Assembly: GCF_017744395.1 (NCBI RefSeq)
Contig: NZ_JAGIBI010000008.1
Location: forward strand, 1-64,000
DNA length: 64,000 nt
DNA from: Herbaspirillum sp.
GTDB taxonomy: Bacteria; Pseudomonadota; Gammaproteobacteria; Burkholderiales; Burkholderiaceae_D
Reading direction: 5' to 3'
Shown here: positions 1 to 7,876 of the stretch, piece by piece
How the letters are laid out: each line of letters begins with the position of its first letter
Numbering within the stretch: the first letter of the stretch is position 1
The notes under the pieces: model-generated
Databases searched by the model: none
Told to the model about the DNA's origin: nothing
The model's input: only the letters and a program-made list of their open reading frames with translations
Made by a program: the position numbers and the translations under genes

Positions 1-146
1 ATCCAGGTGCTTTCGATGTAGTCGCGGCTTTCCTTGAGCGCGGCGCGCGAGGAGTCCGCCAGCGCCACTTTGAGGTGCGGTGCGCGCGCCACATTGATGA
101 CTTGCTGCGCGGTCAGGTTTAAGCCGTCGATGGTGATGGTTTGCAT
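1..146 (-). CDS. Aromatic amino acid lyase (histidine ammonia-lyase-like), N-terminal part only
   Basis: The reverse strand from the ATG at 146 translates for 48 codons to the window edge, giving an N-terminus with TIDGLNLTAQQVINVARAP and ESRDYIEST. This helical opening is typical of the HAL/PAL superfamily, MIO-dependent ammonia-lyases that deaminate histidine or aromatic amino acids. The catalytic Ala-Ser-Gly loop lies outside the window. An AAGGA ribosome site precedes the start. The gene begins 47 bp after the stop of the M20-type hydrolase and is probably co-transcribed with it, which suggests a joint role in releasing nitrogen from an amino acid derivative. The family call is reasonable; the substrate is not known. 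Confidence 0.65.
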   Translation of the reverse strand, partial: MQTITIDGLNLTAQQVINVARAPHLKVALADSSRAALKESRDYIESTW

Positions 147-193
147 GCGTATTCCTTTTGAGGTGATGTTCTTGTGAAGTACGGGCCGGCGCC

Positions 194-1447
194 TCAGGCG
201 CCGAAGTTCTCGACGAAGCGGCTGAACACCTGGGCGGCGACCGCGGCGTCGTCTTCGGTCATGGTTTCGTCCGGATGGTGGCTGATGCCGCCGTTGCCGC
301 AGCGGACGAACAGCATGGCGACGTCGGCGATGGCTGCCATCGCCATGGCGTCGTGTCCGGCTCCCGACGGCAGGAGGCGCACCGGCAAGCCGCTGGCTTC
401 GATGGCGTGCGCCAGCCCGACCTGCAGATGCGGCGCGCACGGCACGCTGGATGCCTCATGGGTTTTGCGCAAGCGGATATCGACGTTGCGGCGCACGGCG
501 ATGCGCTCGATCTCGGCCACCACGTCCGCCACCGCGGAAACGCGATCGGCGTCCTGCTCGGCACGGATGTCGATCGAGAAGCCGGCATTGCCCGGCACCA
601 CGTTGGCGGCGGCGTTGGCCACTTCCAGGATGCCCATGGTGCCCACCAGCCCCGGCTTGATGCCGCAGCGGCGTTCGATGAACAGGCCGACCTCGGCCGC
701 CGCCATCGCCGCATCGCGCCGCATGTGCATGGGCACCGTGCCGGCATGCCCAGCCAGGCCGCACACCTCGGCCATGAAACGGGTCGCGCCGGAAATGGCG
801 GTCACCACGCCGACCGGGATCCCTTCATTGAGCAACAGCGGCCCCTGTTCGATATGCACCTCGACGAAAGCCGCCACCGATTCGCGCGGCCAGGCCGAAC
901 CGGCGATGCCGGCGCCGCTGAATCCGGCCGCCTGCAATGCCTCGCGCATGCTGATGCCGGCGGCGTCGCGGTTCTCCAGCACCGACTGGTCGAAGGTCCC
1001 GGCGACGGCCCGGCTGCCCAGCAGCGTCGCCTTGAAGCGCACGCCCTCTTCTTCCGAAAATCCGATCACGTCGATCGGGAAGGCAAAGCGCCGGCCCTGG
1101 CGGTGCCACTCGGCGATGCATGCCAGCGGCAGCAGGATCCCGAGGTTACCGTCGTATTTGCCGGCATTGCGGACCGTATCGAAATGGGAGCCGGTCACCA
1201 GCGCCGGCGCATCTTCCGCACCGGGTTGCGCGGCATAGCGGCCGATGACGTTGCCGGCGTGGTCGCGCCGCACCGTCATGCCGGCCTGCAGCATCCACCC
1301 CATCAGTTGTTCCGCCGCCGCCTGGTGTTCCTTCGTCAGGTAAGTGCGGGTGAGCATGTCCGGCGATTCGCTGTGCAGGGCCAGCTGGTCGGCCCACTGC
1401 ATGCTTTGCCGGCCACAGCGCCGGAATTGCTCCTGGGCATCTTTCAT
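194..1447 (-). CDS. Zn-dependent M20-family amidohydrolase (allantoate amidohydrolase / N-carbamoyl-L-amino-acid hydrolase)
   Basis: This 417-residue cytoplasmic enzyme would hydrolyse a carbamoyl or ureido C-N bond, releasing ammonia and CO2 from allantoate or an N-carbamoyl amino acid. The two-metal ligands of the family are visible: GSHFDTV (His about 88), KYDGN (Asp about 99), SEEEGVRF (Glu about 132-134), EVHIEQGP (His about 198) and a late GAGHDA and HHPDE. The dimerisation-domain motif AGHAGTVPM lies between. I chose the ATG at 1447 because GGAGACAAC precedes it; a longer in-frame start at 1510 would lie in the AT-rich promoter. It is divergent from the symporter gene and upstream of the lyase. 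Allantoate and carbamoyl-amino-acid enzymes cannot be separated from sequence alone. Confidence 0.82.
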   Translation of the reverse strand: MKDAQEQFRRCGRQSMQWADQLALHSESPDMLTRTYLTKEHQAAAEQLMGWMLQAGMTVRRDHAGNVIGRYAAQPGAEDAPALVTGSHFDTVRNAGKYDGNLGILLPLACIAEWHRQGRRFAFPIDVIGFSEEEGVRFKATLLGSRAVAGTFDQSVLENRDAAGISMREALQAAGFSGAGIAGSAWPRESVAAFVEVHIEQGPLLLNEGIPVGVVTAISGATRFMAEVCGLAGHAGTVPMHMRRDAAMAAAEVGLFIERRCGIKPGLVGTMGILEVANAAANVVPGNAGFSIDIRAEQDADRVSAVADVVAEIERIAVRRNVDIRLRKTHEASSVPCAPHLQVGLAHAIEASGLPVRLLPSGAGHDAMAMAAIADVAMLFVRCGNGGISHHPDETMTEDDAAVAAQVFSRFVENFGA

Positions 1448-1500
1448 TGTTGTCTCCTTCAAACAAAGCGGTAGGGGTGGATTATTTTTGTATATTTTTA

Positions 1501-1524
1501 TTGTATTCAAAAATTGTATGCAAT
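1501..1524. promoter_or_regulatory. Paired TTGTATKCAA operator-like repeats between divergent genes
   Basis: TTGTATTCAA (1501-1510) and TTGTATGCAA (1514-1523) are near-palindromes with centres 13 bp apart, in a very AT-rich stretch (about 1480-1530) of the gap between the hydrolase and the symporter. TTGTATACAA-like sites are common targets of FCD-type GntR repressors, and one is encoded at 3014-3700. Shared control of both divergent genes by that regulator is inference. Confidence 0.4.
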
Positions 1525-1604
1525 ATATTGGACTTGTTCCAGCGCCTAATCAAAATATTCCCCGCCGCTGCAACACTTCATGAAAACAACATCAGGAGAC
1601 CGTG

Positions 1605-2918
1605 GTGAGCAAACTATTCAAGTCCTTGTTCGGGCAAGTGGTACTTGCCCTCGTCGTCGGCATCGTGATCGGGCTGGCGTGGCCCGACTTCGGCCAAAGC
1701 CTCAAGCCGCTGGGCGACGGCTTCATCAAGCTGATCAAGATGATCATCCCGGTCATCGTGTTCTGCGTCGTGGTGCAAGGCATCTGCGGCGCGCGCGACC
1801 TGAAGAAGGTCGGCAGCGTCGGCGTCAAGGCCATCATCTATTTCGAAGTGGTGACCACCATCGCCCTGCTGCTGGGGCTGGTGCTGGCCCTGGTGTTCCA
1901 GCCCGGCGCCGGCATGAACATCGACCCGCATAACCTGGACGCCAGCAGCCTGGGCAGCTACGTGGCCAATGCCGGCAAGGTGAAGGAAACCGGCTTCGCC
2001 GAATTCGTGATGAAGCTGATCCCGGCCACCGCGGTCAGCGCATTTACTTCCGGCGACGTGCTGCAGGTGCTGCTGATCTCGGTCACCTTCGGTTGCGCGC
2101 TGTTGCTGATAGGTGAAAAAGGCGCGCCGGCGGCGGCGCTGATTTCCTCGCTGTCGGATGCCTTCTTCAAGTGCATGTCCTTCTTCATCCGCCTGGCGCC
2201 GCTGGGCGTGCTGGGCGCCATCGCCTTCACCGTCGGCAAGTACGGCGTGGGTTCGCTCAAGCAGCTGGCCCTGCTGGTGCTGCTGTTCTACGGCGCGGTG
2301 ATCTTCTTCGTGCTGGTGGTGCTGGGCGGCATCCTGCGCTGCTCCGGCCTGAGCATCTTCAAGCTGATCCGCTACCTGCGCGAGGAGCTGATCGTGGTGC
2401 TGGCCACGACCTCGTCGGACAGCGTGCTGCCGCAGATCATGAAGAAGCTGGAACACATGGGCATCAAGAAGTCGACCGTGGGCCTGGTGATCCCCACCGG
2501 CTACTCCTTCAACCTGGATGCCTTCTCGATCTACCTGACCATGGCGGCCCTGTTCATCGCCCAGGCCACCAATACGCCGATCTCCATGGGCGACCTGCTG
2601 GCCATCCTGGCGATCGCGCTGGTCACCTCCAAGGGCGCGCACGGCGTGCCGGGTTCGGCCATCGTGATCCTGGCGGCGACACTGACCACTATCCCGGCCA
2701 TTCCGGTGGTGGGCCTGGTGCTGGTGCTGTCGATCGACTGGTTCATCGGCATCGCGCGCGCACTGGGCAACCTGCTGGGCAACTGCGTGGCCACCGTCGT
2801 CATCGCCAGCTGGGAAAAAGACATCGACAAGGCCCGCGCCCGCGCCGTGCTCAACGGCGAGCAATTGGCGCCGCTGGCCGGCGCCCTCCCCATCGGCGGC
2901 CAACAGGCCGAGGGGTAA
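1605..2918 (+). CDS. DctA/GltP-type dicarboxylate or amino acid:cation symporter
   Basis: A 437-residue inner-membrane carrier of the DAACS family, which imports C4-dicarboxylates, glutamate or aspartate with protons or sodium. Visible features are eight hydrophobic spans, the serine-rich re-entrant motif TTSSDSVLP (about residue 270), the helical GYSFNLDAFSIYLTM segment and the SKGAHGVPGSAIVILAATL hairpin near 350, all family hallmarks. Length matches DctA (about 430). Two GTG codons stand side by side at 1602 and 1605; AGGAGA at 1594-1599 fits 1605 better. Divergent from the amidohydrolase and followed by the GntR gene on the same strand, so it probably brings in a substrate of that neighbourhood. 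The substrate is undetermined. Confidence 0.85.
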   Translation: MSKLFKSLFGQVVLALVVGIVIGLAWPDFGQSLKPLGDGFIKLIKMIIPVIVFCVVVQGICGARDLKKVGSVGVKAIIYFEVVTTIALLLGLVLALVFQPGAGMNIDPHNLDASSLGSYVANAGKVKETGFAEFVMKLIPATAVSAFTSGDVLQVLLISVTFGCALLLIGEKGAPAAALISSLSDAFFKCMSFFIRLAPLGVLGAIAFTVGKYGVGSLKQLALLVLLFYGAVIFFVLVVLGGILRCSGLSIFKLIRYLREELIVVLATTSSDSVLPQIMKKLEHMGIKKSTVGLVIPTGYSFNLDAFSIYLTMAALFIAQATNTPISMGDLLAILAIALVTSKGAHGVPGSAIVILAATLTTIPAIPVVGLVLVLSIDWFIGIARALGNLLGNCVATVVIASWEKDIDKARARAVLNGEQLAPLAGALPIGGQQAEG

Positions 2919-2956
2919 GCCGGAATGGAGACGGGAATGGATGACGCGCGCACCAG

Positions 2957-2965
2957 TGGTTACCA
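2957..2965. promoter_or_regulatory. TGGTTACCA palindrome upstream of the GntR gene
   Basis: A 4-1-4 palindrome TGGT-T-ACCA lies about 50 bp before the GntR start. It shares the GGT/ACC core with the element over the MFS promoter at 3748-3764, so it could be an autoregulatory site. Short and therefore weak evidence. Confidence 0.25.
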
Positions 2966-3013
2966 TTTACAATTGGCTCAACCGCACCACGATTTGACAG
3001 CCAGTCCATTCCC

Positions 3014-3700
3014 ATGACCGAACCAGTGCCCGCCCCCGACAGCTCCGAAGCCATCGCGAGCGATATCGCCGCCAACATCGCCGAACAGCGGCTTCCTCCC
3101 GGCGCCAAACTGCCCGAGGAAGCGCTGGCGCGCGTCTACAAGGTCAGCCGCACCAAGATCCGCTCGGCGCTGGTCATGCTGGCCAAGGACAAGCTGGTCG
3201 ACCTGATTCCCGACAAGGGCGCCTTCGTCAGCAAGCCGACGGTAGAGGAAACGCGCAACCTGTTCTTCGTGCGCCGCACGCTCGAAATGGCCATGGTCAA
3301 GGAATTCGTGGCGCGCGCGACGCCGCAGGATTATGAGCGGCTGGAAGCCCACCTGCAGGCCGAACACCAGGCCATCAAGGACAACAATATGCAGATGCGC
3401 TCCGCCCTGCTGAGCGATTTCCACATCCTGCTGGCCCGCGTCGTCGGCAACGACGTGCTCACCGACATCCTGGAAAAACTGGCCGGCCGCAGCGCGCTGA
3501 TCACCATGCTGTACCAGTCCACCCGCGACGCCGCCTGCTCGACCGAAGAGCACAGCGCCTTCATCGCCGCCGCGCGCGCCGGCGACGTCGCGCGCGCGGT
3601 GGAGTTGATGGAGCACCATCTGCTGCATGTGGAACAGGCGTTGATGTTCGAACCGCCTTCCGGCCCGCGCAAGGACTTGCTGCGAGAACTCCTGCTGTAA
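3014..3700 (+). CDS. GntR-family transcriptional regulator, FCD (FadR) subfamily
   Basis: A 228-residue DNA-binding regulator. The N-terminal winged helix (about 10-75) contains the GntR signature LPPGAKLPEEALARVYKVSR followed by an SALVMLAKDKLV recognition segment. The C-terminal FCD all-helical effector domain (about 85-215) carries RRTLEMAMVKE and DFHILLARVVGN, in which the Asp and His normally bind a metal and a carboxylate ligand. It sits between the symporter and the MFS/lyase pair, so it probably controls one or both, with a small carboxylic acid as inducer. The start ATG at 3014 is the only good one. A strong terminator follows directly, so it is not co-transcribed with the MFS gene. 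Confidence 0.88.
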   Translation: MTEPVPAPDSSEAIASDIAANIAEQRLPPGAKLPEEALARVYKVSRTKIRSALVMLAKDKLVDLIPDKGAFVSKPTVEETRNLFFVRRTLEMAMVKEFVARATPQDYERLEAHLQAEHQAIKDNNMQMRSALLSDFHILLARVVGNDVLTDILEKLAGRSALITMLYQSTRDAACSTEEHSAFIAAARAGDVARAVELMEHHLLHVEQALMFEPPSGPRKDLLRELLL

Positions 3701-3710
3701 AGCCCCGCCT

Positions 3711-3732
3711 GCGGCATGCGTGCCGCTTTTTT
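3711..3732 (+). terminator. Rho-independent terminator after the GntR gene
   Basis: GCGGCA (3711-3716), loop TGCG, TGCCGC (3721-3726), then six Ts. It begins 10 bp after the GntR stop codon. Confidence 0.85.
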
Positions 3733-3746
3733 CTTGCCCCGATGAC

Positions 3747-3786
3747 TGGTAAGACCTTGTTACCTCTCAAGTGATCACCGTATAAT
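3747..3786 (+). promoter_or_regulatory. Sigma-70 promoter of the MFS gene with overlapping GntR-type operator
   Basis: TTGTTA (3757-3762), an 18-bp spacer and a perfect TATAAT (3781-3786) form a strong promoter. An inverted repeat GGTAA (3748-3752) - 7 bp - TTACC (3760-3764) covers the -35 box, and GGTAAGACC inside it resembles the LldR/PdhR class of FCD-GntR operators. Binding there would block polymerase, so repression by the adjacent GntR protein is the natural prediction. Confidence 0.6.
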
Positions 3787-3882
3787 CCCTTGCCCGGCGC
3801 ATCCCCAGCAACAGCGCCGACACAGGCAGGACCGCGCTGGCGACGTCTGCCTGACAACAATCATCAAAAACAAGGAGACAAC

Positions 3883-5211
3883 ATGTCCTACGCCAATCCG
3901 GCTGCCGTCGCGCAGCCGCTGGACGGCGAATCGGCCATCGGCCGCCGCGTCATCGGCAAGCTGCACCGCAAGATCGTCTGGTATTGCTTCTTCCTCTTCA
4001 TGATCAATTACCTGGACCGGGTCAACGTCGGCTTCGCCGCGCTGACGATGAACGCCGATCTCGGGCTGTCGGCCAAGGTCTACGGGCTGGGCGCGGGGAT
4101 CTTCTTCCTCGGCTACATCGCCTTCGAGATTCCCAGCAACATGATCCTGCACCGGGTCGGTCCGCGCATCTGGATCGCCCGCATCATGATCACCTGGGGC
4201 CTGGTGGGCTGCGCCATGGCCATGATCCAGGGCGCCTGGAGCTTCTATGCGCTGCGCTTTTTGCTGGGCCTGGCCGAAGCCGGCTTCGCGCCCGGCGTGC
4301 TGCTGTACATGACCTACTGGTTCCCGAAGAAGGAGCGCGGCAAGGCGGTCGCCGGCTTCATGCTCGCCACCGTGCTGTCGTCGGTGGTCGGCGCGCCGCT
4401 GTCGGGCTGGCTGCTCAGTTCCACCCACGGCTGGGCCGGGCTGGCCGGCTGGCAATGGATGTTCATCCTGGAAGGCCTGCCGGCGGTGATCATGGGTGTG
4501 GTCACGCTGTTCTACCTGGTGGATCGTCCGGAACAAGGCAAGTGGCTGGATGCCGAAGAGCGCCGCTGGCTCACCGCCACCCTGGCGGCCGAGCAGGAAA
4601 GCAACGCCTCGCATGCCCAGCATGATTTCGCCGCCATCTTCCGCGACCCGCGCATGTGGATCCTGACGCTGATCTACATGTTCAACGCCGTGGCCATCTA
4701 TGGCGTGGTGCTGTGGCTGCCGCAGATCGTCAAGAGCCTGGGCGGCCTGAACAACTTCCAGACCGGCCTGGTCGCCGCCATTCCCTTCCTGTGCGCAGCC
4801 GCCGGCCTGATCCTGGTGGCGCGCAGCTCGGACCGCACCGGCGAACGCAAGATGCACACCGCCTGCGCCGGTCTGTGCGGCGGCGTATTCTTGGCCGCCA
4901 GCGCGCTGGCGCCCTCGCCGCTGCTGGGCCTGGTGCTGCTGTGCATCGCCGCCATGGGGCTGTGGGCCACGCTGGGCGTGTTCTGGACGCTGCCCACCCA
5001 GTTCCTGGCCGGCGCCGCCGCGGCCGGCGGCATCGCCATGATCAACGGCTTCGCCCAGGTCGGCGGCTTCGTCGGCCCCTACCTGGTCGGCTGGATCCGC
5101 GAAAGCACGCAAAGCTTCTCGGCCGCCCTGCTGGTGCTGGCGATGAGCCCGATCATCGGCTTCTTCCTGTGCCTGACGCTGAAGATGCGCAACGACAAGA
5201 CCGGGAATTAA
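3883..5211 (+). CDS. MFS transporter of the anion:cation symporter (ACS) family
   Basis: A 442-residue, 12-span major facilitator carrier. The first helix has NYLDRVNVGFAAL, the usual opening of the ACS (phthalate/tartrate/glucarate) subfamily, followed by the loop 2-3 equivalent FEIPSNMILHRVGPRIWIAR and the cytoplasmic WFPKKERGKA loop. The long central loop lies near residues 220-240. ACS carriers import organic anions with protons. The start at 3883 has an excellent AAGGAG site (3872-3877); an upstream in-frame codon at 3790 lacks one. It lies 69 bp upstream of the isocitrate-lyase-family gene, with a hairpin between, which suggests that the carrier supplies that enzyme's hydroxy-acid substrate or a precursor. 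Confidence 0.85.
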   Translation: MSYANPAAVAQPLDGESAIGRRVIGKLHRKIVWYCFFLFMINYLDRVNVGFAALTMNADLGLSAKVYGLGAGIFFLGYIAFEIPSNMILHRVGPRIWIARIMITWGLVGCAMAMIQGAWSFYALRFLLGLAEAGFAPGVLLYMTYWFPKKERGKAVAGFMLATVLSSVVGAPLSGWLLSSTHGWAGLAGWQWMFILEGLPAVIMGVVTLFYLVDRPEQGKWLDAEERRWLTATLAAEQESNASHAQHDFAAIFRDPRMWILTLIYMFNAVAIYGVVLWLPQIVKSLGGLNNFQTGLVAAIPFLCAAAGLILVARSSDRTGERKMHTACAGLCGGVFLAASALAPSPLLGLVLLCIAAMGLWATLGVFWTLPTQFLAGAAAAGGIAMINGFAQVGGFVGPYLVGWIRESTQSFSAALLVLAMSPIIGFFLCLTLKMRNDKTGN

Positions 5212-5230
5212 GCGATACGATCCCCTCCCG

Positions 5231-5261
5231 GGCGCCGCTCGCATGCCGACCGGCGCCTTTT
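5231..5261 (+). terminator. Intercistronic hairpin with T-run between MFS and lyase genes
   Basis: GGCGCCG (5231-5237) pairs with CGGCGCC (5251-5257) across a 13-nt loop and is followed by TTTT. It could act as a partial terminator or mRNA stabiliser that lowers expression of the downstream gene. Confidence 0.5.
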
Positions 5262-5280
5262 CATTTTCGACGGAGACGAC

Positions 5281-6114
5281 ATGACAACCCCCACCCTGGC
5301 CCAGCGCCTGCGCCAGCCCGGCATCGTGGTGGCCCCCGGCTGCCACGACGCGCTGGGCGCGCGCATCTACCAGCAAGCCGGCTTCGAAGCCGTGTACATG
5401 ACCGGCAACGGCCTCTCGGCCAGCCTGCTGGGCGCGCCCGACATCGGCCTCTTGGGCATGAGCGAGATGGTCGAGCGCGGCCGCGCCTTCGCCGCCGCGG
5501 TCGACGTGCCGGTGATCGCCGACGCCGACACCGGCTACGGCAACCTCAACAACGTGGTACGCACGGTGCAAAGCTATGAAGCCGCCGGCGTGCAGGCGAT
5601 CCACCTGGAAGACCAGGTCACGCCCAAGAAATGCGGCGCCATGAAAGGCCTGGCGCTGGTGTCGAAGGAAGAGCATGCGGAGAAGATCCGCATCGCGGTG
5701 GCCACGCGCAAAAGCGCCGACTTCCTGATCATCGGCCGCAGCGATGCCCGCATCCCGCTCGGCCTGGACGAAGCCATCGCCCGTGGCCAGGCCTATGCCG
5801 CCGCCGGCGCCGACCTGGTGCTGCTGGAGATGCTGCAGTCGGAAGATGAAATGCGCCGCGCCCTGTCGGCCATCGACGCGCCCCTGATGTTCAACGCGGT
5901 GGACGGCAAGACGCCGCCGCTCAACGCCGCGCAATTCGAGCGGCTGGGCTTTCGCCTGCTCAGCTTCCCGATCTCGGCCACGCTGGCCTATACCCACATG
6001 ATGCAGCGCATGGCCGAACACATCCGCGCCACCGGCAGCGCCTTCGGCTTGCCGTCCGGCTCGACGACGATTGCTGATTACGAAGCGGTGCTGGGGCTGG
6101 AACGCTACCGGTAA
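5281..6114 (+). CDS. Isocitrate lyase / PEP mutase superfamily enzyme
   Basis: A 277-residue TIM-barrel enzyme of the superfamily that cleaves or forms C-C or C-P bonds next to a carboxylate (methylisocitrate lyase, dimethylmalate lyase, oxaloacetate decarboxylase). Seen directly: YMTGNG near residue 39, the Mg-binding DADTGYGN near 81, LEDQ near 105 and the active-site loop KKCGAMKG near 112, where true isocitrate lyases read KKCGH. GRSDAR and ADLVLLE follow near 154 and 179. The loop change and the short length argue against a glyoxylate-cycle enzyme. CGGAGACGAC precedes the ATG. It is in a probable operon with the MFS carrier. Part of this gene (5735-5855) has a close degraded copy at 15881-15998. 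Confidence 0.8.
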   Translation: MTTPTLAQRLRQPGIVVAPGCHDALGARIYQQAGFEAVYMTGNGLSASLLGAPDIGLLGMSEMVERGRAFAAAVDVPVIADADTGYGNLNNVVRTVQSYEAAGVQAIHLEDQVTPKKCGAMKGLALVSKEEHAEKIRIAVATRKSADFLIIGRSDARIPLGLDEAIARGQAYAAAGADLVLLEMLQSEDEMRRALSAIDAPLMFNAVDGKTPPLNAAQFERLGFRLLSFPISATLAYTHMMQRMAEHIRATGSAFGLPSGSTTIADYEAVLGLERYR

Positions 6115-6216
6115 ACAACGGCAGCGGCTGAAGCCGGGAGCTTGCGCCTAAGTTTCAGCTAATTCGGATTTCGTATGGTCGATGCTCCACGCGCATTTTT
6201 ACCTTGAAAGGCGACC

Positions 6217-6972
6217 ATGACTGCTGAGAAACCCGCCCTTGTAAAAGTCCCGGAAGTCACTTTGCTGTTCTGGCTGATCAAGATCGCGGCCACCACCCTG
6301 GGAGAGACCGGGGGCGACGCCGTCTCCATGTCGATGCAGCTCGGCTATCTGGTCGGCACCGGCATCTTCGCCGTCGTTTTCCTGGCGGCAGTGATTACCC
6401 AGATCAAGGCCAAGACCTTCCACCCGCTGCTTTACTGGACGACGATTGTCGCCACCACCACCGTCGGCACCACCCTCGCCGACTTCTGCACCCGCTCGCT
6501 GGGCATCGGCTATGCCGGCGGCTCCTGCCTGCTGTTGCTGCTGCTCCTGGCCTCGCTGTTCGTCTGGAAACGTTCGCTGGGCAGCGTCTCGGTCGCCACC
6601 ATCAGCACGCCCGGGGCCGAGCTGTTCTATTGGGTCACCATCATGTTTTCGCAGACCCTGGGCACGGCCCTGGGCGATTGGACGGCCGACACGGCCGGGC
6701 TGGGCTACACCGGGGCGGCGCTGCTGTTCGGCGCGCTGCTCGTGGCCATCGTCATTGCGCACTACGCCAGCGAGATCTCATCCACCGTGCTGTTCTGGCT
6801 GGCCTTCATCCTGACCCGGCCGCTGGGCGCCGTCGTCGGCGATTTCCTGGACAAACCGCATGCCCAGGGCGGGCTCGCGCTCAGCCGCTATTCGGCTTCG
6901 GCCGCCTTGCTGGCGTTCATGGCCCTGTGCATCATCATGTTCAGGCAACGGCCTGCAGAAGCCCGCCATTGA
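6217..6972 (+). CDS. COG4705/DUF347 multi-repeat membrane protein
   Basis: A 251-residue integral membrane protein of unknown role. It is built from four tandem units of about 60 residues. Each has a helix with FWLIKIAATTLGETGGD, YWTTIVATTTVGTTLAD, YWVTIMFSQTLGTALGD or FWLAFILTRPLGAVVGD, followed by a GLGY/LGIGY-like turn and a second hydrophobic helix, so about eight spans in all. The recurring acidic residue after TLG-T-GD in the first helix of every repeat is a candidate ion-binding position. GAAAGGCGACC precedes the ATG. No partner gene lies beside it: the lyase is 102 bp upstream and the DeoR gene converges on it. Family membership is clear; function is not. Confidence 0.75.
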   Translation: MTAEKPALVKVPEVTLLFWLIKIAATTLGETGGDAVSMSMQLGYLVGTGIFAVVFLAAVITQIKAKTFHPLLYWTTIVATTTVGTTLADFCTRSLGIGYAGGSCLLLLLLLASLFVWKRSLGSVSVATISTPGAELFYWVTIMFSQTLGTALGDWTADTAGLGYTGAALLFGALLVAIVIAHYASEISSTVLFWLAFILTRPLGAVVGDFLDKPHAQGGLALSRYSASAALLAFMALCIIMFRQRPAEARH

Positions 6973-6982
6973 AACCTCCTGG

Positions 6983-7756
6983 CTATGGCCGGGCTGCATC
7001 TACCGATTCGATCGTCACGCCGGGAGTGTTCTCGAAAACCTGCCGGCCGGCGTGGCCCGGCATGGCGTCGGTGATCAATCGCCAGTTTTTTTCAACCGGC
7101 GTCCAGTGCTGCTGGCTGTCGCGGTTCAGCTTATCCGATGTCACCAGCACAAATACCTGGGCGGCCTGGCGGATGATGCATTCTTTCAGGTAAGCCTGCT
7201 CCGCCGTGGCCTCGCACAAGCCACGGCCTGGCACCACGCCGTCAGCCCCCAGGAAAGCCTTGTCGAAAGTAAAGCGGGAGAGGCCCAATTGGGCAATGGG
7301 GCCGAAGGTGCCCATGCTCGATTCGCGCACATCGCCGCCGATCATGGTCACGGCGACGTGGCTGCCGGCCAAGGCCTGCACCACCAGCAGGTTATTGGTG
7401 ATGACCTTGATGTCCTGCCGGTCGGCCAGCGCTTTGGCCAATGCGGCCGTGGTCGTGCCGGCGTCAAGGAAGACCGTGTCGCCGACCGCCACATGGGCGG
7501 CCGCGGCTACGCCGATGGCATCCTTCTCCGCCTGGAAACTATGGCTGCGCTGTTCCAGCGATTCTTCCGGCGCATGTGCGCTGACCGAAGCGGCGCCGCC
7601 GTAGGTGCGCAGGATCAGGCCTTCGTCGGCCAATGCGCGCAGGTCGCGGCGAACGGTGACTTCCGAAATGCCGAAGTGGCCGCACAAGGCAGCCACTTCG
7701 GTCATGCCCGACAAAACGGCCTGCACCATGGCCTCGCGGCGGCGGGTAACTTTCAT
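6983..7756 (-). CDS. DeoR/GlpR-family transcriptional repressor
   Basis: A 257-residue sugar-metabolism repressor. The N-terminal DeoR helix-turn-helix (about 5-57) includes LCGHFGISEVTVRRDLRALADEGLILRTYGGA, the classic signature region. The C-terminal DeoRC sensor (about 75-230) has the sugar-phosphate fold motifs VFLDAGTTTAALA, TNNLLV, IGGDVR and DKAFLGADGV. Effectors are normally phosphorylated sugars or sugar acids, which fits the acid-sugar kinase in the same gene run. The ATG at 7756 is preferred over the GTG at 7795. It is the last gene of the minus-strand catabolic run that starts at 15579, separated by 120 bp from the NTF2-fold gene, so it may have its own promoter. The TTCGAT array at 15612-15776 is its likely target. 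Confidence 0.85.
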   Translation of the reverse strand: MKVTRRREAMVQAVLSGMTEVAALCGHFGISEVTVRRDLRALADEGLILRTYGGAASVSAHAPEESLEQRSHSFQAEKDAIGVAAAAHVAVGDTVFLDAGTTTAALAKALADRQDIKVITNNLLVVQALAGSHVAVTMIGGDVRESSMGTFGPIAQLGLSRFTFDKAFLGADGVVPGRGLCEATAEQAYLKECIIRQAAQVFVLVTSDKLNRDSQQHWTPVEKNWRLITDAMPGHAGRQVFENTPGVTIESVDAARP

Positions 7757-7876
7757 AGTCGATGGGACGGAAAAAGGGTTGTCAATGCCGCGCACGCACA
7801 GGTGCTTCGGCGATCACCGAGTATACCTATTTCCGGCCCTGGCGCCGCTGATCAGGAGAGCTGGAAAAACACCCGC

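Noticed and set aside
3775-6021. 748-codon open frame on the minus strand
   Set aside because: It lies antisense to the MFS and lyase genes, is a His/Gln/Arg-rich shadow of GC-rich codon bias, has no ribosome site and resembles no protein family.
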